Shown piece by piece: positions 36,701-49,811 of a stretch of DNA of 64,000 nt (its first letter is position 1; each line of letters starts with the position of its first letter). Under the pieces are notes generated by a model. It saw only the letters and a program-made list of their open reading frames with translations, was not told the origin of the DNA and searched no databases. The stretch is from Platerodrilus igneus (Eukaryota; Arthropoda; Insecta; Coleoptera; Lycidae): NCBI GenBank assembly GCA_036346225.1, contig JARFIW010000884.1, positions 1,240,001-1,304,000 of the forward strand, read 5' to 3'. Position numbers and translations under genes: made by a program.

Positions 36701-39117
36701 CCTAGACACTTGTTAGTTGTAATTTTTTTCTTCGTTCAGTTTTATGCACTCTGCTCGTGTGATTTTATCATATCTATTTTTAAGGGAAAGCGTTTTTATA
36801 TTGTCTTTTTTGTATAATAGTAAAAGCAGTTACAGCAAGTGCGTAGTCTTTTGCCAATGGCATTACTCAACGTGTGAACTGTTCAAGTATGCTTTTACGT
36901 CTGGAGGCTTTAAGGCGTTCTACCATACTTGCGCGAGTAAACCGGCACAATATAGTTCAAGTATGAATTTACGTATATAGTCCGCTTATAATAATGAATA
37001 TTTTACTTAAGAAGGTTTTTTAGAGGCACTTTATTGTTTGTTTCTCAAAAGCGCTAATTAATAGTTGTTACATCGGTAACATTTATACTGCTGTGATTAG
37101 ATCTCACTTAACGTTAGACAACGGAATGCACCATTGAACAATGTTAGAGGCATTTTTCGAAACACAAGCTAATACCAAAACGCACATAGTGTAAACTTTT
37201 GCTATCAAGTGATTAATTAATTGGAAGTATTTAACAGACCAATTTAGAACAATTCCAGCACACGTTATAGGATATTTGATTGCCCATATTATGATTAATG
37301 GTAGTGTATTGTGTGTAGTAAAATGGAAATAATATCAAAGCTTTAAGCTAAATTGATATATTTTTTATATTCCCTTAGATCTGTTGCAAATATTTGTTTG
37401 TGTAGCGTTTGTTTTTATTTTGAAATCCATCAAACACAATTTTGGTTGATTTAGACATCCGAAATAGTGCATTTCATCATTCCTCGCGCTAATGCTGTAA
37501 ACGCTTATAAACATTAGCAAAATAACATTCTGTATTTTGCACATGTATGCATTGTTCTCAATAATGTATCCGATGCTTCTATACAATTTTCTTGTCTTTA
37601 TTTCCAATAAAAACTTTATGCTCAGTTTAGATCGGTAACTCATTGGATATCAGTTTAAAATCATTGAAGGAATTGTTTGATCTATCTTAAAATGGTAATA
37701 TCAATTGCACTATATATGCCACAAAGAGTCTACAAATTACTAGAAGCGTTCGCGACTTCTTCGCTGTTGTATGACTTATATTAATTCTTTAAGGGCACGT
37801 TTGTACCTATCAATCAATTGATTGTTAGTGTAATGGTTTGGTCCCTTTTGATTCTGCACTCTTCTGCGACTTTGCTATATATACTTTAGAAGTTATATTT
37901 ATAGTATAATTTAAAATTATAATTCTGTAGTTTTCTTTTATAACAAAGGGTACTTTCATTATATTTAGGCAGCACGCCTATATTTCTCTAAATTTTAGAT
38001 ATATTTTTCAAATCGTATTTTATTTTCAGTTTTTTGTCCGTTTATCATCATGTGTTCAAATCAGTGTTTCCTTCATTTTATCACTAGTCTTTATGTGCCA
38101 CGCATAGAAATTAAGTGTCTTACTAAATTGGTAAAATGCCAAGCTTTTTTCAAAGACACTTCAGTTCGTAAAAGGGGCTGGTGCGTTTTCTACGCAAGAG
38201 TTTTCGTTAATATAAAATTTGAAATAAATTCGAATTAATACTTCGTTGAGAACCTTGCTGGGCTGTTGTGTAGTAAATCGTTCACCGTCTTGAATTTTCT
38301 AATATTAATATTTTTAGATATAACATTTTAAGATTATCTTCCAGTGCCCTAGTTGGCGTTTCTTAAACTAATGCTTTCTGAATGGGAAGCAGTTTAAAAG
38401 AAGAATGTTTATATAGAAATGTTTGTATTGCTATGAATCGTCTTAGTTGATTTTGTTTTTGTTTCCTACAGTAGCGTCTACATTTTAATTTATTTTGTTT
38501 TCACCATTGGCGTTTTTACGGCATCTCGTAATTCGTTAAAGAACTATTGCTTGCACAAGGTTCTGTGTCTTTTTGCTTACTGCACTTGACTAGCTCCATT
38601 CTTGTTTAGCGTCCTTTTGTTTGTTTACTTTGATAATTGGTACTTCTATTTCCACTTCTTTGCAGTACAACCTTCAGTCTGTTTTCAATCAGCATTTTGC
38701 CGATTACTATCGGATCCATTTGATTTTTGAACTATTTGTAACTATTTCTTAACCTTACATTTCCCACCAACTTCTTTTACTCCACGGTACTTACATTATG
38801 TTCCGCTGTATTGGAAGTCTAAATCCATCAAAACGAATTTTGAAGAACGTGTGTCAAATTCTGCTACTGCTTGGTTAAGTTTTTTAAATTTGCCGTTATT
38901 AATAAATCACGTCGTTTATCTTTATTAATGACGCACCTATGAAGAAAATCTATGCTATATTCGTTTTTAATATTTATTTATAAAAGATATAAATTGACTA
39001 ATAAAAAAGTACTATGTTCTGGCGCATTCATTATACACGTACAGATTTACAGGTTTTGATAAGTTTATATTATGTATATAAGTCAAGTTTGAATAGCGTT
39101 AGTGTTAGAATCGCCTT
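36701..39117. other. Non-coding interval
   Basis: AT-rich with T-rich tracts; open frames of 92 and 62 codons (37,365; 38,050) look random. No gene called. Confidence 0.5.
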
Positions 39118-39410
39118 GGTTTTTAATGGCCTCTATTGTTATCCTATTCCGAGCTAACCTATACATTTCCCTGAAATTCCCACAGCCTACATCTTTTACT
39201 ATCTGCCTGCAATAGTCTGATCTAGGTCTACCTCTACCTCTCTTTTTTCCTATATCTGCTTATAATTTATCCCGCACTATTCCCCCAAATGCCTTAGAAC
39301 ATGTTCTATTGTTCTATGGTTTTCGAAATATATACCCTATTTCGCCGATATTCAGCGGTATGTGAAGGGGGTCAAGCAATCTGACGGCTACAAAGATCCC
39401 TCAACACTTA
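39118..39410 (-). mobile_element. LINE 3'-end fragment, second subfamily
   Basis: Reverse-strand remnant with CGAGCTAACCTATACATTTC, TGATCTAGGTCTACCTCTAC and a 3'-UTR-like end (GTATGTGAAGGGGGTCAAGC...CAACACTTAGACG). Confidence 0.75.
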
Positions 39411-40235
39411 GACGTGTGTGTTATTAAATAAAATACAGTTGGGTGTGACTTTTCACTTTGTGTACTGTTTATTATTGAAAACAAGGTATGTTGTAAGATA
39501 TGTTGTTAGTTGCTTACACCCTACCCTTTTCCAGATGTAACGAAAAGAATAGGTTGCCGACGGGGTATAAATAAATTACCCCTGTACAGCTACATTCGAC
39601 CGTTTTTGGCTGCGGAGACTGCAAAAGACTTAAAATCGTAGGGGGCAGATAAAGCTATGTTGAAAAGCTATAACAGTGTAAAGAAACTATTGCGATAAAA
39701 TAATTTAAAACACAGATTTGTGGAATAGAAATGCTTCAGTATTTTATTATGATGAATTGAAAAATTAATTTAATAAGACTTTAGATGTAAGTCAAATGTA
39801 GTATCAAATCACAAAGCTTTTTGTTGGATCATACTACTTTTAAATCAAATACTTGTTGCTTTAAGGCCATATGTTTTTTCATTCCTAAAGTTAAATCTAC
39901 ATTTCATTCTAAAATAAAGTTTAGCAGATAATGTTAGTTGAAAAATAGACTGCTATGAAGATATCAGTGGTATTAATTTTATAATAATCCTGAATCGACA
40001 AAATATTTGTAAAATATTATGCATACCAAACACTTTTAATAGCAACTAGATAACTAACCACTTCTTGAAACTTTTACAAACCGTCTGTTAACTTATTTCT
40101 TCAGAAAATTTAGAAATATACGCAATAACAAAAACTATTACTTTTGTAATGTAAAATTCAGCACAACTAATTTGTAAAACCGTTCAACTTATTTTTCACT
40201 ATTTATATAAATCGATAAAGTAAAACTACCTTTGT
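39411..40235. other. Non-coding interval
   Basis: AT-rich; 39,420-39,640 is less AT-rich and might be a solo long terminal repeat, but I cannot find a second copy or clear TG...CA ends with a target duplication. Confidence 0.4.
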
Positions 40236-41225
40236 AGTCATCATCATTAGGTCTTCAGTCTTACTGGTTAAACGCGTACCCTCATTGTTTCCTATTATGA
40301 ACTAACGTACACCTTTCCCTGAAATTTTTACAGTATGCATCTATCACTATCTGCGTGCGATAGTCTGATCTAGGTCTACCTCTACCTCTTTTTTCCTATC
40401 TCTGCTTGTAATATATACCGTACTATTTCCTAAAAATGCAATAAAACGTATCCCGCCCTTCTATTTCTCCTATTTTTTGCTTTTTTTGTTTTATTCCCCT
40501 ACTATTTCTATAATCTATTTGTTATTAACTTTGTCTGTCCATGCTATCTTCCTCATGCATCTGAAGACTCCTATCTCTTTAAGTTCAGTTATTTTTTTCG
40601 TCATTAGTTTCTCCATCTTGGGATTGGTTCGACGCGTACCTCCATTGATTTCTATTCTGAGCTAGCCTACACATTTCCCTGAAATTCCCACAGCCTGCAT
40701 CTTTCACTATCTGTGTGCAATAGTCTAACCTAGGTCTACTTCTACTTCTCTTTTTCCCACCTCTGCTTCTAATATATTCCGCACTATTCCCTCATGCCGT
40801 AGTATGAGGCCTAATATCTTATTTCTCCTATTTCTTTCTTCCTCTGCCATTTCTAGTACTTCTTTGTTCTTAACTTTGTCTGTCGATGATATATTCATCA
40901 TACGTCTCTAGCACCACAATTCAAAGGTTTATACCTTTTTCTTGCCCGCTTCTCTTACTGTTCAGGCTTCACAGCCCTACAGTGCTGTGTTTCACACATA
41001 TGTTTTAAGTAATCTTTTTCTTGTTTCTATGTTTGTTGTCTTTGAACACTGTAGTTTCTTTTTCTTTTTAAATGTAGTACGACCATGTGCTAATTTTTGT
41101 TTTATATCTTTTGCGTTTTTTCCAACTTGCGTTATTTGGCTTCCTAGGTAGCAGAAATTCTTAAGCTTTTGTAAGTTCTCGTTACCTATTTGTATTCTTG
41201 TTTTCGATGAATTTTCCACTCCTTT
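40236..41225 (-). mobile_element. Two LINE 3' ends, composite
   Basis: 40,236-40,560 is the second subfamily, starting at its TCATCATCAT tail. 40,575-41,225 is a 5'-truncated copy of the first family reaching back to the region after the RT active site (RIQIGNENLQKLKNFCYLGSQI). Coding remnants include TTNIETRKRLLKTYV at about 41,040-40,992. The element stops abruptly at 41,225 against the Gypsy relic. Confidence 0.8.
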
Positions 41226-41344
41226 TCACGGAAAAATTAAATGAAAATTCAGCAAGTTTTACAGAATAACTACAGGAAGACTTTACAGAAAAATAAGGTC
41301 GCAGCGAAATGAAAGTTTTATAGAGAAATTACACAATACCGCCC

Positions 41345-42350
41345 GAAACCTTACTGAAAAATTAAATCAGAACACAAAATCCGTTGAACAATTGAAAAAG
41401 GAGTTTATACGGGAAGCTACAAAAACCGCAAAAGCGGTTGACAATCAAGAGTTTTTGAAAAAAATTACAAAATCTGCGGAAAGCCTAGAAGCCAAATTTT
41501 CCGCTGCTCTACAGAAACTTGAAGCAGAGTTTTCACAGAAATTGTTAGAAAACTCGCCTAAAATGGAAAAAGAGGTACTGACGATGTAAGGACGGATTAA
41601 TTCCCTTACAGTATTAGCGCCGAAGCACTTGACTCCGGTGATACGACGGTACGCCTCAGAATTTAATTGAAAAAGCCAACCGGTATCAAGTTGCAGAGTA
41701 AAGCCGCCCGCATTTGATGGGAAGTCACCGAGGCAGATATATTAAAACAATTAGCGGCTGCCGCGAGAGCTAACGGCTGGAACGATAGTGAAAGGGCAAC
41801 CGCGTTGATGGTCGCGTTATGAGATGAGGCCTTGCATATTCTGCAACCGCAACAGACCATGATCAAAGAAGTACGGGTCTCAAAATCAAGACTCGAAATG
41901 TGGTACGGTGACTCTCATCTGCAACAAGTATACCTCGTTCAAAAGAAAAGTCGTTACTAAAGGGTCAACAAAAATTTGCGATAGTTTGAAGCAGATATTG
42001 CTCGCTTGGTGACTCTACCCTACTCAATAGCAACGGACATCTTCCTAGAATAGCTGCCAGTACATGCCTTTGTTGATGAGATACGCGACGGGGAGATGCA
42101 GCAAGCACAATGGCTGACTCGACTAAGGAGCCTAGAGCGTTAGCTCATGCTTTAGAACATAAAGCAAGTTTCACATTGTAGTAGTGGCAAGATGAGGTGC
42201 ACCGAAGAGGAGCAGGGCCAAGAATGCTTAGAGCAGGTGATTCGACGGATGAACACCAACCAAATATTAAGATACCCAGATGCTGGAATTGTGGCGTATT
42301 TGGGGATACATAGGCTACATATATACAGTCAAGAAGGTACCAGAGAAACC
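41345..42350 (+). pseudogene. Gypsy gag pseudogene
   Basis: The N-terminal helical part is at 41,392-41,589 (repeated FLKKITKSAESLEAKFSAAL-type heptads). The gag body lies near 41,700-41,870 in broken frame (KPPAFDGKSP, then AAARANGWNDS and ALHILQPQ). A later gag segment is near 42,060-42,110 (VDEIRDGEMQQAQWLTRL). A CCHC zinc-knuckle start, CWNCGVFGD, lies at about 42,280-42,310 and is cut by a stop. Packaging and nucleocapsid function are inferred from the family. Confidence 0.72.
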
Positions 42351-42440
42351 GGAAAACTAAAGGGTATCAATAGGAAGAGGTGAAAGTCGATCTGTACGAA
42401 TTCTGTCCAGGAGACCATCATTAGCGTCGCACAATCTAAA

Positions 42441-42929
42441 GTGCGGACAGTAATTACATATATGGACAGTTTAACGGCAAGACCGTTGAAGTTTCTAAGT
42501 GGTACGGAATCCATTAAGACAATTGTTAATCCGGATGTAGTGCGCGACCGTAGTAAAGTGTCACTCGTATCGGCGCATTCTTGTACTGTGGCTAGTGAGG
42601 AAAGTGAAACGCACAGAATGCTAGATCTAAAAATCGGAGTTGGAAGCAAAAATTTTATCCATCAGTCAATAATAGCGAATACTATCGAAGAAGTTATTAT
42701 GGGAATGGATATTTTGAAAAAGTATGCATTCCATATAGATATGAAAGAGGGTGTCTTGAGAGTAGAGAACGAGGAAGTACCGATTTACGAAGCCGTCGGC
42801 GTATCTATGCGAGTTGGTCTGACAGATGACGTTATATTACTTGGAAGGGCAGAGAGTGTAGTGATGGGATGCTTGGATGATGCCTTCCGCGAGGATTTTG
42901 TGCGTGCTAATGAACCGATTACTAACTAA
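42441..42929 (+). pseudogene. Gypsy retropepsin-like fragment
   Basis: A 162-codon open frame. The region where DTGA is expected reads FLSGTESIKTIV, so the catalytic Asp is lost. Downstream VIMGMDILKKYAFHID and KEGVLRV match the second half of a retropepsin (normally ILGxDFL). Frames continue beyond 42,929 with KGVLVGKDL and PVRVVYANN-like linker sequence. It is inactive. Confidence 0.75.
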
Positions 42930-43330
42930 TTCTTCGGCAAGGGTGTACTTGTGGGGAAGGATCTGACAAAAATGATGGATGGTGTACCTGTTAGGGTTGT
43001 ATACGCCAATAACTACGACATCATTTTGAAAAAGATTGCAACGGTTGGGTGTTCGTCTGTTGATCACGTGGCTGGGTGTGCCGATGTTAGATAGAACCTC
43101 CCACCAAAGGCTGCTCCGCGAAGGCATAGTCTCATAGTCATTGGACCGGTTGACGAAACCATGCAAGAGTATAACGAGATGACACTTAGTCTTCCTTTGA
43201 CCAGAAATATACAGCTGAATGTAAACGTGGCATCTGCACAGAGAGGATAATTTATAGTCATCCTGTAGCGTGACATCCTGAGATGAACTTGATTGACAGT
43301 TCCCAAAATGTTGCATTTAAGAACTTTATT

Positions 43331-44305
43331 AAGCTTACTATAGAAACCTTCTTGGTACTATTTGCACAATTCTAGTACGTTTTAGAATCTATTTGAGTTC
43401 AGTTCTAATTCAAGCATTGATTATAATACTAATTTTTTAATTCGAGTCTTAATCTATAAAGCTGTAATATGAAATAAACTGAAACGTACTGTTAAAATAA
43501 ATAGACCTCTGTGATATAAATTATTGTAGTGATCGATATAAATTAACACTAGTACTTCGGTAGTTAATTATAGTGCGTCAATAGTAATTAAGAAGATAGA
43601 AAGGTAGTTTTAAGAAGTTGCTATTTGCACTGTTAGCTTAGCTGGAAATAAATTGTCCCGAGTGAGTGCTTTAGAATTTCACTATAGTTACGAGTAATTG
43701 AAGGGGCTTGTGCAATCAGTTGATAATAAAGAACTTTTGTTATTGCAAAAGGGTTTTCGTTACATTACTATGAATGAAAAATTTTGGCATTAATAAACTC
43801 TTTTGTTAATATAATTCGTGTTCCGTGAAATCTTAAGAAAAAGAATAGGGATTACTTCGGTTTGGATTTTATTATAGATATGACTGAATTGACTCTAGGT
43901 GGTTATTTAAAGTTTTATAAAGATATCTTCATTCAAGGAGATAAAAATGAATACTTTAATTAAGAAGGTAATGGGAGTTGTCGTTTCAGTTTTCTGTCTC
44001 ACTGTCCAACAAAAAGTGTTTTATTCGAACGCAAAACGCGTTTTGAGATTGTTGAATATTTTGTTGTGTGTAATTTTAGCTGTAGTGTAAACAACCTCAT
44101 GACAGCATGCGTCCGCAGCAACTTTGCGCAGTTTTTTAAGTTCTCGGTGTAACTGGATTTATTATTTCCTATGGGTTTTTATTCCTCCTTTGGGAGCGTT
44201 TTGTCCTTTTTTATTTTGTGTCCAAGATACAGTGGTGTGGGAGTTAACTTTTTTGTCGTATGTCACCCAGGATACCGTTTCATGCTACTGCCCTGTATTG
44301 ACACC
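43331..44305. other. Non-coding interval before the hAT element
   Basis: AT-rich, with no open frame of note except 62 codons at 44,124. It could include decayed LTR sequence of the Gypsy relic, but no second copy is present. Confidence 0.45.
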
Positions 44306-44313
44306 CAACTAAC
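44306..44313. repeat. hAT target site duplication, left
   Basis: CAACTAAC immediately before the left terminal repeat; the identical 8 bp is at 62,442-62,449. Eight-bp duplications are characteristic of hAT integration. Confidence 0.85.
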
Positions 44314-45237
44314 CTAGGCCGCCCACAAAGGGGGTCAATGGGGGTCGCCTGACCCCCACTGAATATGTTCCTTTGGTTTTTTTTCCGTTAGAAATCGCAA
44401 CACGAAGTGCACCTTCACTAGAGATTGAAGAAGATTACGATTTCACTATCGGTTATACTATTGTTTAAAAATAAAGTAAACCTAAATGTTGAGATTACAC
44501 TACTGGTATGCCTATTGTCTAACTATAAATAGACCGACTTTGTATGTCATTTTAAGCAGGAAATGCGAATTAATGCGATTACCTTACAATAGTAACCCTA
44601 ACCGCCTATAACAAAACTTATTTTCATTCTTTAATATCTAAATATCTTTACCCTGAAAGTTTCTATTCAAACGAAATATAAATAAAGGCTTTCATAATGG
44701 TTTCGTTCTTATTGTACAGGTTCAGGTACTCTACAACTAAAACTTTGGAATTGTGTTCTATTCTGAGAAAAAATATATTCTTTATCTATAACAGTAAAGT
44801 ACGTCTATATCTTCAGTGACTTCAGTTTGTATTCAGTGTTTTTCGAATGCGGTGTACTTTTAATTTGTGACTTAGGAAACTTTATCTGACTGTTGAATTA
44901 GTAGAAGACGTGTATGTTGATAGATATTGATTGGTCATTTCCTTGTAGTTATTGTTATCAGTGTTGATAAGTAGTGTAGTTACTGGTTTTTGTTTTTAAA
45001 GAAGGCCGAAGATTGCAGTTACAGTTTAGTTACGGATAGGATAGCAGTAAGTACTAATGTACCTAATGCGTGAGAATACATATTTAAAAATAATATTTAT
45101 TTGCAATTGGGAGATTCTTTTTTTTTTTTTTAAAGTCTATTTGATTAACAAATCTCTTCTTTTGAAGTATCAGAAAAGTAAAGCGTGTTATTTTTTTTTT
45201 CAGAAATTCAGATCTAAGATCAGTAACAATACTAACA

Positions 45238-45352
45238 ATGGATATTAGAAAATTTTTCAAACGAAATGAACTAAAAGAATCATCTAGCATAGGCTGTAGT
45301 AGTAGCGGTGCTGGTGCTAATGCTATTTTTGAGTGTAATAGTATAGTACATA
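45238..45352 (+). pseudogene. hAT transposase, N-terminal part (before insertion)
   Basis: The ATG at 45,238 opens MDIRKFFKRNELKE, a start typical of ZMYM1-like hAT proteins, and runs in frame to the 6-bp target duplication. A consensus donor GTAAGT at 45,047 and an acceptor (T)10CAG ending at 45,203 suggest a 157-bp intron in the 5' leader; this is inferred. Downstream of 45,352 the frame meets a stop inside the insertion. The same frame continues across 59,375 in the right part. Confidence 0.82.
45347..45352. repeat. Polinton-type 6-bp target duplication, left
   Basis: TACATA directly before the AGTAGAGT terminus. The same six bases follow the other end at 59,375-59,380. Six-bp duplications are made by Polinton/Maverick integrases; some other integrases also give 5-6 bp. 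Confidence 0.85.
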
Positions 45353-45477
45353 AGTAGAGTATTTTGGATGTATTTGGCACAACACCACCACCACCACCAC
45401 CACCACCGTCGCTATCTAACCTAGGTTTTTACATGTAAAAACCCACTATAAAGTCTTATTTTTTAAGAATCTCCTCC

Positions 45478-45520
45478 TGCTCCGCCTTGCTCTCCGCCTT
45501 GCTCTCCGCCTTGCTCGGAC
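45478..45520. repeat. 12-bp tandem repeat (CTCCGCCTTGCT), outer part of left arm
   Basis: Three tandem units here against two in the mirrored position at 59,222-59,255. Just outside it is an (ACC)8 run (45,384-45,407), the same number in both arms. Confidence 0.85.
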
Positions 45521-45609
45521 ACCCCCCAACCATTTTGATTACGTCACACCCGCATTCTTTCCATCCGCGAGATAAATCTTTTTCCACACTTCCACCCACG
45601 AGATAAATG

Positions 45610-45885
45610 TACATTGTTTGGTATCAATTAATATTAGAATTTTCTCGGCTACTCGAATCTCTAAGAATTTTTCAGATATCATCACCCCAAGGAGCTACCC
45701 TCATTTTAAGATTTTTACCGCTAACATTCTGAACCAAAATAGTTTTCTTCGTCTAACCAATGCATATTTTGAGATAAACCTACCTTGTTTGGTATCAATT
45801 AATATTAGATTTTCTCAGCTACCCGAATTTCTAGGAATTTTTAGATTGCGCCATTTCCCAGAGAGCTACCCTGATTTTAAGATTT
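45610..45885. repeat. Duplicated block of about 170 bp, left arm
   Basis: Two diverged direct copies each contain TTTGGTATCAATTAATATTAGA, shown in part as TGGTATCAATTAATATT, followed by TTTCTC..GCTAC.CGAAT and GAGCTACCCT.ATTTTAAG. Mirrored at 58,845-59,135. No coding frame. Confidence 0.75.
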
Positions 45886-45939
45886 CTTACCTGTTGCGAT
45901 TTCCGACCGTCCTTAAACATACAACCAACCTAACCTAAC

Positions 45940-46065
45940 ATGGTCATATGGTCATATGACCATATGTGTCATATGGTCATGTGGTCATATGGTCATATGG
46001 TCATGTGGTCATATGGTCATATGGTCATGTGGTCATATGGTCATGTGGTCATATGGTCATTGGTT
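45940..46065. repeat. CATATGGTCA/CATGTGGTCA minisatellite, left arm
   Basis: Ten-bp units alternating CATATGGTCA and CATGTGGTCA for about 120 bp, mirrored at 58,662-58,798. CATATG and CATGTG are E-box-like hexamers, so the array could bind bHLH factors; that is inference. Confidence 0.9.
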
Positions 46066-46285
46066 ATGTGGGCAGGATCCAAATCTGTAAATAGATTTAA
46101 AATAGGACCACCCTTACCATTTTACACACCCTCTAAATTATAAATTTCCTGCGGCTCATACCTAAAGAAAATCTAAAACCATTCTTAAAGCTTTTTATTA
46201 CAGACAATTTTTACTAATACAGTTTAAATTTTGTAAACCACATTTCTAAATACATATTCACAATCTTTTATTCTTAATCTAGAAC

Positions 46286-47058
46286 TCATATCGGCTTATA
46301 CTTATTAATATTTATTTCTAAATAGAGTACCTTTTCCAAAGACCAACCGGACCCGCATGTTTCAAATTCCTCTGATTTTGTTCTTATGGTTTCGCTTAAG
46401 ACCTCGTACATATTTTCCAGATTACTAGAAGACGTTATAACCACATTTTTGTGTTAAAGGATTTCACATCGGTAGTCTCTTCCCCATTTTGGTGTAAACG
46501 CCGTAGAGTTCGCAGTAGACTTTTATTGCTGTATGTTGTATTCTTTTTCATTTATTAATCGAATAAATCGCTCTTTCTGCTTCCAAAGAAACTCGGCACT
46601 CCATCGTCGACACTGGCGTTCTTTATGCGATAGCTAGCCAAACGGTTGTTAAACGTTGTACTAACCATTTCTACACCATCGTCGTTAGTAGCGGTAACTG
46701 ATGCATTTTTATGTTTGTTGCTCCTTAAGTGTGCGGCATACGTAGTTTTTTCCATTTCGAAATCGCATACTTTACACATAATTCGTGGTTGTTTCGTACA
46801 AGGCCCTTTAACAGCTGGCGGAGCTGAACGTTTACGGCTTAATGACATACCGTGCTGTTTTTCCTTGTGTCGCTGTAAGCTGTCCATTCTCGTAAAAGCG
46901 ATACCGCAAGACCCACAGTTAAAGTACTTTGCTGCGGACGGATGTATAAGCAACCTGGGCGATGTTACACCACGACATTTGTTCAGGTGCCGTTTGAGAG
47001 CATTTTCCAGGTATAGGAAGCACCGCAAGAGTTGCACTAAAACGTTTGCAGATACCAT
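46286..47058 (-). pseudogene. Polinton-like DNA polymerase B, N-terminal zinc-finger fragment (left copy)
   Basis: Mirror of 57,672-58,451 with extra indels. A 1-2 base change near 47,038 breaks the first zinc finger and small differences near 46,955 alter the linker; the second finger (NCGSCGIAF...RHKEKQH) and third (CKVCDFEMEK...HLRSNKHK) are intact. The open part ends near 46,555, and the following frame (VVITSSSNLENMY, GSGW) lies at 46,470-46,286. Confidence 0.65.
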
Positions 47059-48829
47059 TTTAGTACAAAACAAAATCCGCACTATAGCACTTTGGTTAAA
47101 CTTGTAAGCGAACTAACTTATAACTAAAGAGTTTACTCTTGCGCACATGCTTTATGTACCCTATAGAATGCAAACCCAAGGTTTCCGAAGACACCCGAAC
47201 GAAGTTGAGGATTCAGCGGGAACTAAATGACGTCATAATCCTTGCTGCTCGTCCACCTGGTTCGCATCGTCGATGGTGCGAATGCAGTTAGTAGAAACAC
47301 CGGAAAACGTCTTCCATGTTATACGGATCGCGTGCATATTAAAATCCAAAGGGTGGTAGCACACGCACACAAAATGTGTGCAAGTCGTGCTGTAGAAGAT
47401 GCCGTGCTACTATAACCAAAACTTAATAAAAACACTTTAAACCATTACTAAGGAAATACCAACTTGTTGTCTACAGGATACTTACTAATAAAGCAATTTA
47501 ATTTTAAATAACTTCTACGTCATATTTTAGGAAATAGTGGGCTTGAATATTTTCTAAATGAATCACCGAGCGAAAGTATATGCTTAGCAGTATTAAAATT
47601 AACCATTAATTTCCCATTTTTACGACCATAGTTAATTATAGATTAAAATTTAATTTGTGCACGTTCGAGCTTCTCGTAAACTAACATATTTTATAGCAAC
47701 AATGCGCTGTATAATACATGCATACCCTTTCGCCGCGCTACTGCTATTCTTGTAATTGCTAGAAAAGTCACTCTCTTTTTACTGTTAGGACCTATGCAAA
47801 GCACCATTTTTTATACTTTCTATAGCACATCGCGCACTTTTTCGTCTGATGATTAAATTTTGCTTCTGTAGGCTTTTACACTTTCGCATAGCGGTCGACC
47901 GCACGTACTGATTTCTAGAACCGGTAAGTACTTGATATCGTCCAAATAGAGAATTAGATGCTCGATGTCTGTCAATTTCCAATTCCCTCGTAAAAGGTAG
48001 AAAAACTCAGTCAATCATCCATTATACTTCGACCCGCTCCTGTTCTGATAATTTACAAACATTTTTCAAACGACAATGGGCCGAGAATTTTTAAACCTCC
48101 GAGAGATCTTTAAGTCGTGATCAATTACACATCCGAGCTATGCGTAAACTAACATATTTTGCAGCAACTGTGCACTGTATAATACATGCATACCTCTTCT
48201 CTGCGCTACTGCTATTCTTGTAGTTGCTTGAAAAAGTCAGTCGCCCTTTTTACAGCTAGGGCTGCTAAAAAACACCATTCCATACTTTCTTTATAAGTGT
48301 AGCACATAGCGCACTTTTTTGTCGGATAATTAAATTTTTGTTTATGTAGGCCTTTACACTTTCGCTTATTTAAACATCTAATACGATTGATTAACCACTT
48401 TCGATTATTCTAACGGAGACCACCATACATCCCACCGCACCGTTCTTTTTGAATCCAACGATCCTATGGGCTTCCACGCACTAACACCTGACGTATCTTT
48501 CCTACTATTTGTTAAACAAAAACTACCGGTATCACCATTGTGGACGTAAACAGATGTTTGTGGATGTGTACGAGAGTATGTAACCATATACATTAACCAG
48601 TCTAAGCTATTTTATTTAGTCCACGAAAACTACTATTTTTCTAAACCACAATTAATAATCGCCTTTATAGGTTCCACATTTCGACCATTACCCAATGACT
48701 GGTGCTACATACATGGAAACTTTAATTTCTTATTGCAGAGAATTCTTATTCTCCCACGCACTGCCGCGTAGTTGCATGTCCATTCCTTTTGGAGGTATAT
48801 GCTTGTTATAGGTTGTAAGACCCTCGGTT

Positions 48830-48988
48830 TTACTTAACTACAATTCGTGAGACCCCTTTAATCTTTTTAATCGTATCTTTCTCGCCTACAATACAGTAGG
48901 ACTTAGCCCTATTACCAACAAATTCTAATACTGGACCCCCATTAAATACGTCTTTAATTTTCCCTACAACTTTTTTTGTTGACAAGTG
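48830..48988 (-). pseudogene. DNA polymerase B C-terminal fragment 1 (left copy)
   Basis: Mirror of 55,741-55,899, same reading frame, with motif LEFVGNRAKSY and KKIKGVSRIVVK. See the right copy. Confidence 0.6.
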
Positions 48989-49398
48989 TTATATTGTATT
49001 TATTATACGCGGGGTAGTCACTCTTTTAAGATAAATATATTTTGCTAGGTATCAACTAATATTAAATTTTTCTAGGGACCCCAAATCTGTAAATAGATTT
49101 TAAATAGGACCACCCCATACAAAGTTATGCGTTTTAAAGACCCAAATCACAATTTTTGCTCATCTTTATTTAACACCATTTTAAAACCTTTTCGCTACCC
49201 AAGACATATGCCTTAGCCAACCATCTCCCGAGAAATCTAAAACCGCAGTGTCCCGCGAATACCACGTGGAGATAACACGTATACTCTGTCAACCAGGAAG
49301 CCGGAAGGATTTGGAAGGTGGTAGAAGAACTTAAAAATTATGGAATCTTAAAACTAATATATACAATAGATTTACAAAATCCATACAAATATAAACAA

Positions 49399-49593
49399 CT
49401 ATCTTATATCTTTACACCCCCATGCGTAGATTGTTGTACTATTAGGAATGATGTACTTTTGTCATCTTCCTCGATAAACTAATTTTATTAATAAACTGCG
49501 TATGCAAATCGTATTCTTTACTCCGGGTACATACGCAGGCAAGTACTCGATACCATCCAAATAAAGAATTGGATGCTTGGTGACTGTTAACAT
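49399..49593 (-). pseudogene. DNA polymerase B C-terminal fragment 2 (left copy)
   Basis: Mirror of 55,131-55,328. One A fewer in the run near 49,526 shifts the frame after the PGVK residues, so the DDKKY motif is out of frame in this copy. Confidence 0.6.
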
Positions 49594-49614
49594 CCGCTTC
49601 CCTCGTGTATGCTC

Positions 49615-49705
49615 AGACACATCCCAGCCCATGAGCACCCCTGCGCATGCACACCCCTGCCCATGCGCACCCCTGCGCGTACGCACCCCTGCCCATGCGC
49701 ATCCC
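49615..49705. repeat. 16-bp G/C-rich tandem repeat (left copy)
   Basis: About five units of ACCCCTGCSCATGCGC on the plus strand, mirrored at 55,016-55,105. Strongly GC-rich in an AT-rich element, with four or more runs of CCCC on this strand. Confidence 0.9.
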
Positions 49706-49811
49706 TCTCTGTGCGAGTGCTATTTCGGGGTAACGTCACAGCCTTTTATAAATAAAGAACAATGTTATATACTATTATAAAATGTTTATTCTGACATTAT
49801 ACATAACAAAT

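Larger units (their letters stand above)
41230..43330 (+). mobile_element. Ty3/Gypsy-type LTR retrotransposon relic (gag-protease part)
   Basis: The 5' part encodes helical gag-like sequence; then come the gag body, a zinc knuckle, a retropepsin-like region and the linker toward RT. No RT, RNase H, integrase or recognisable LTR follows; similarity ends near 43,330. The retained parts match the gag-protease organisation of arthropod Ty3/Gypsy elements. Confidence 0.75.

Noticed and set aside
39420..39660. Solo LTR
   Set aside because: No second copy, no clear TG...CA termini and no target duplication could be found in the window.
46646..47107. 153-codon plus-strand frame opposite the zinc-finger fragment (also 57,716-58,090 minus)
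   Set aside because: Antisense shadow of the PolB zinc-finger region; the sense strand has the ordered Cys/His pairs.
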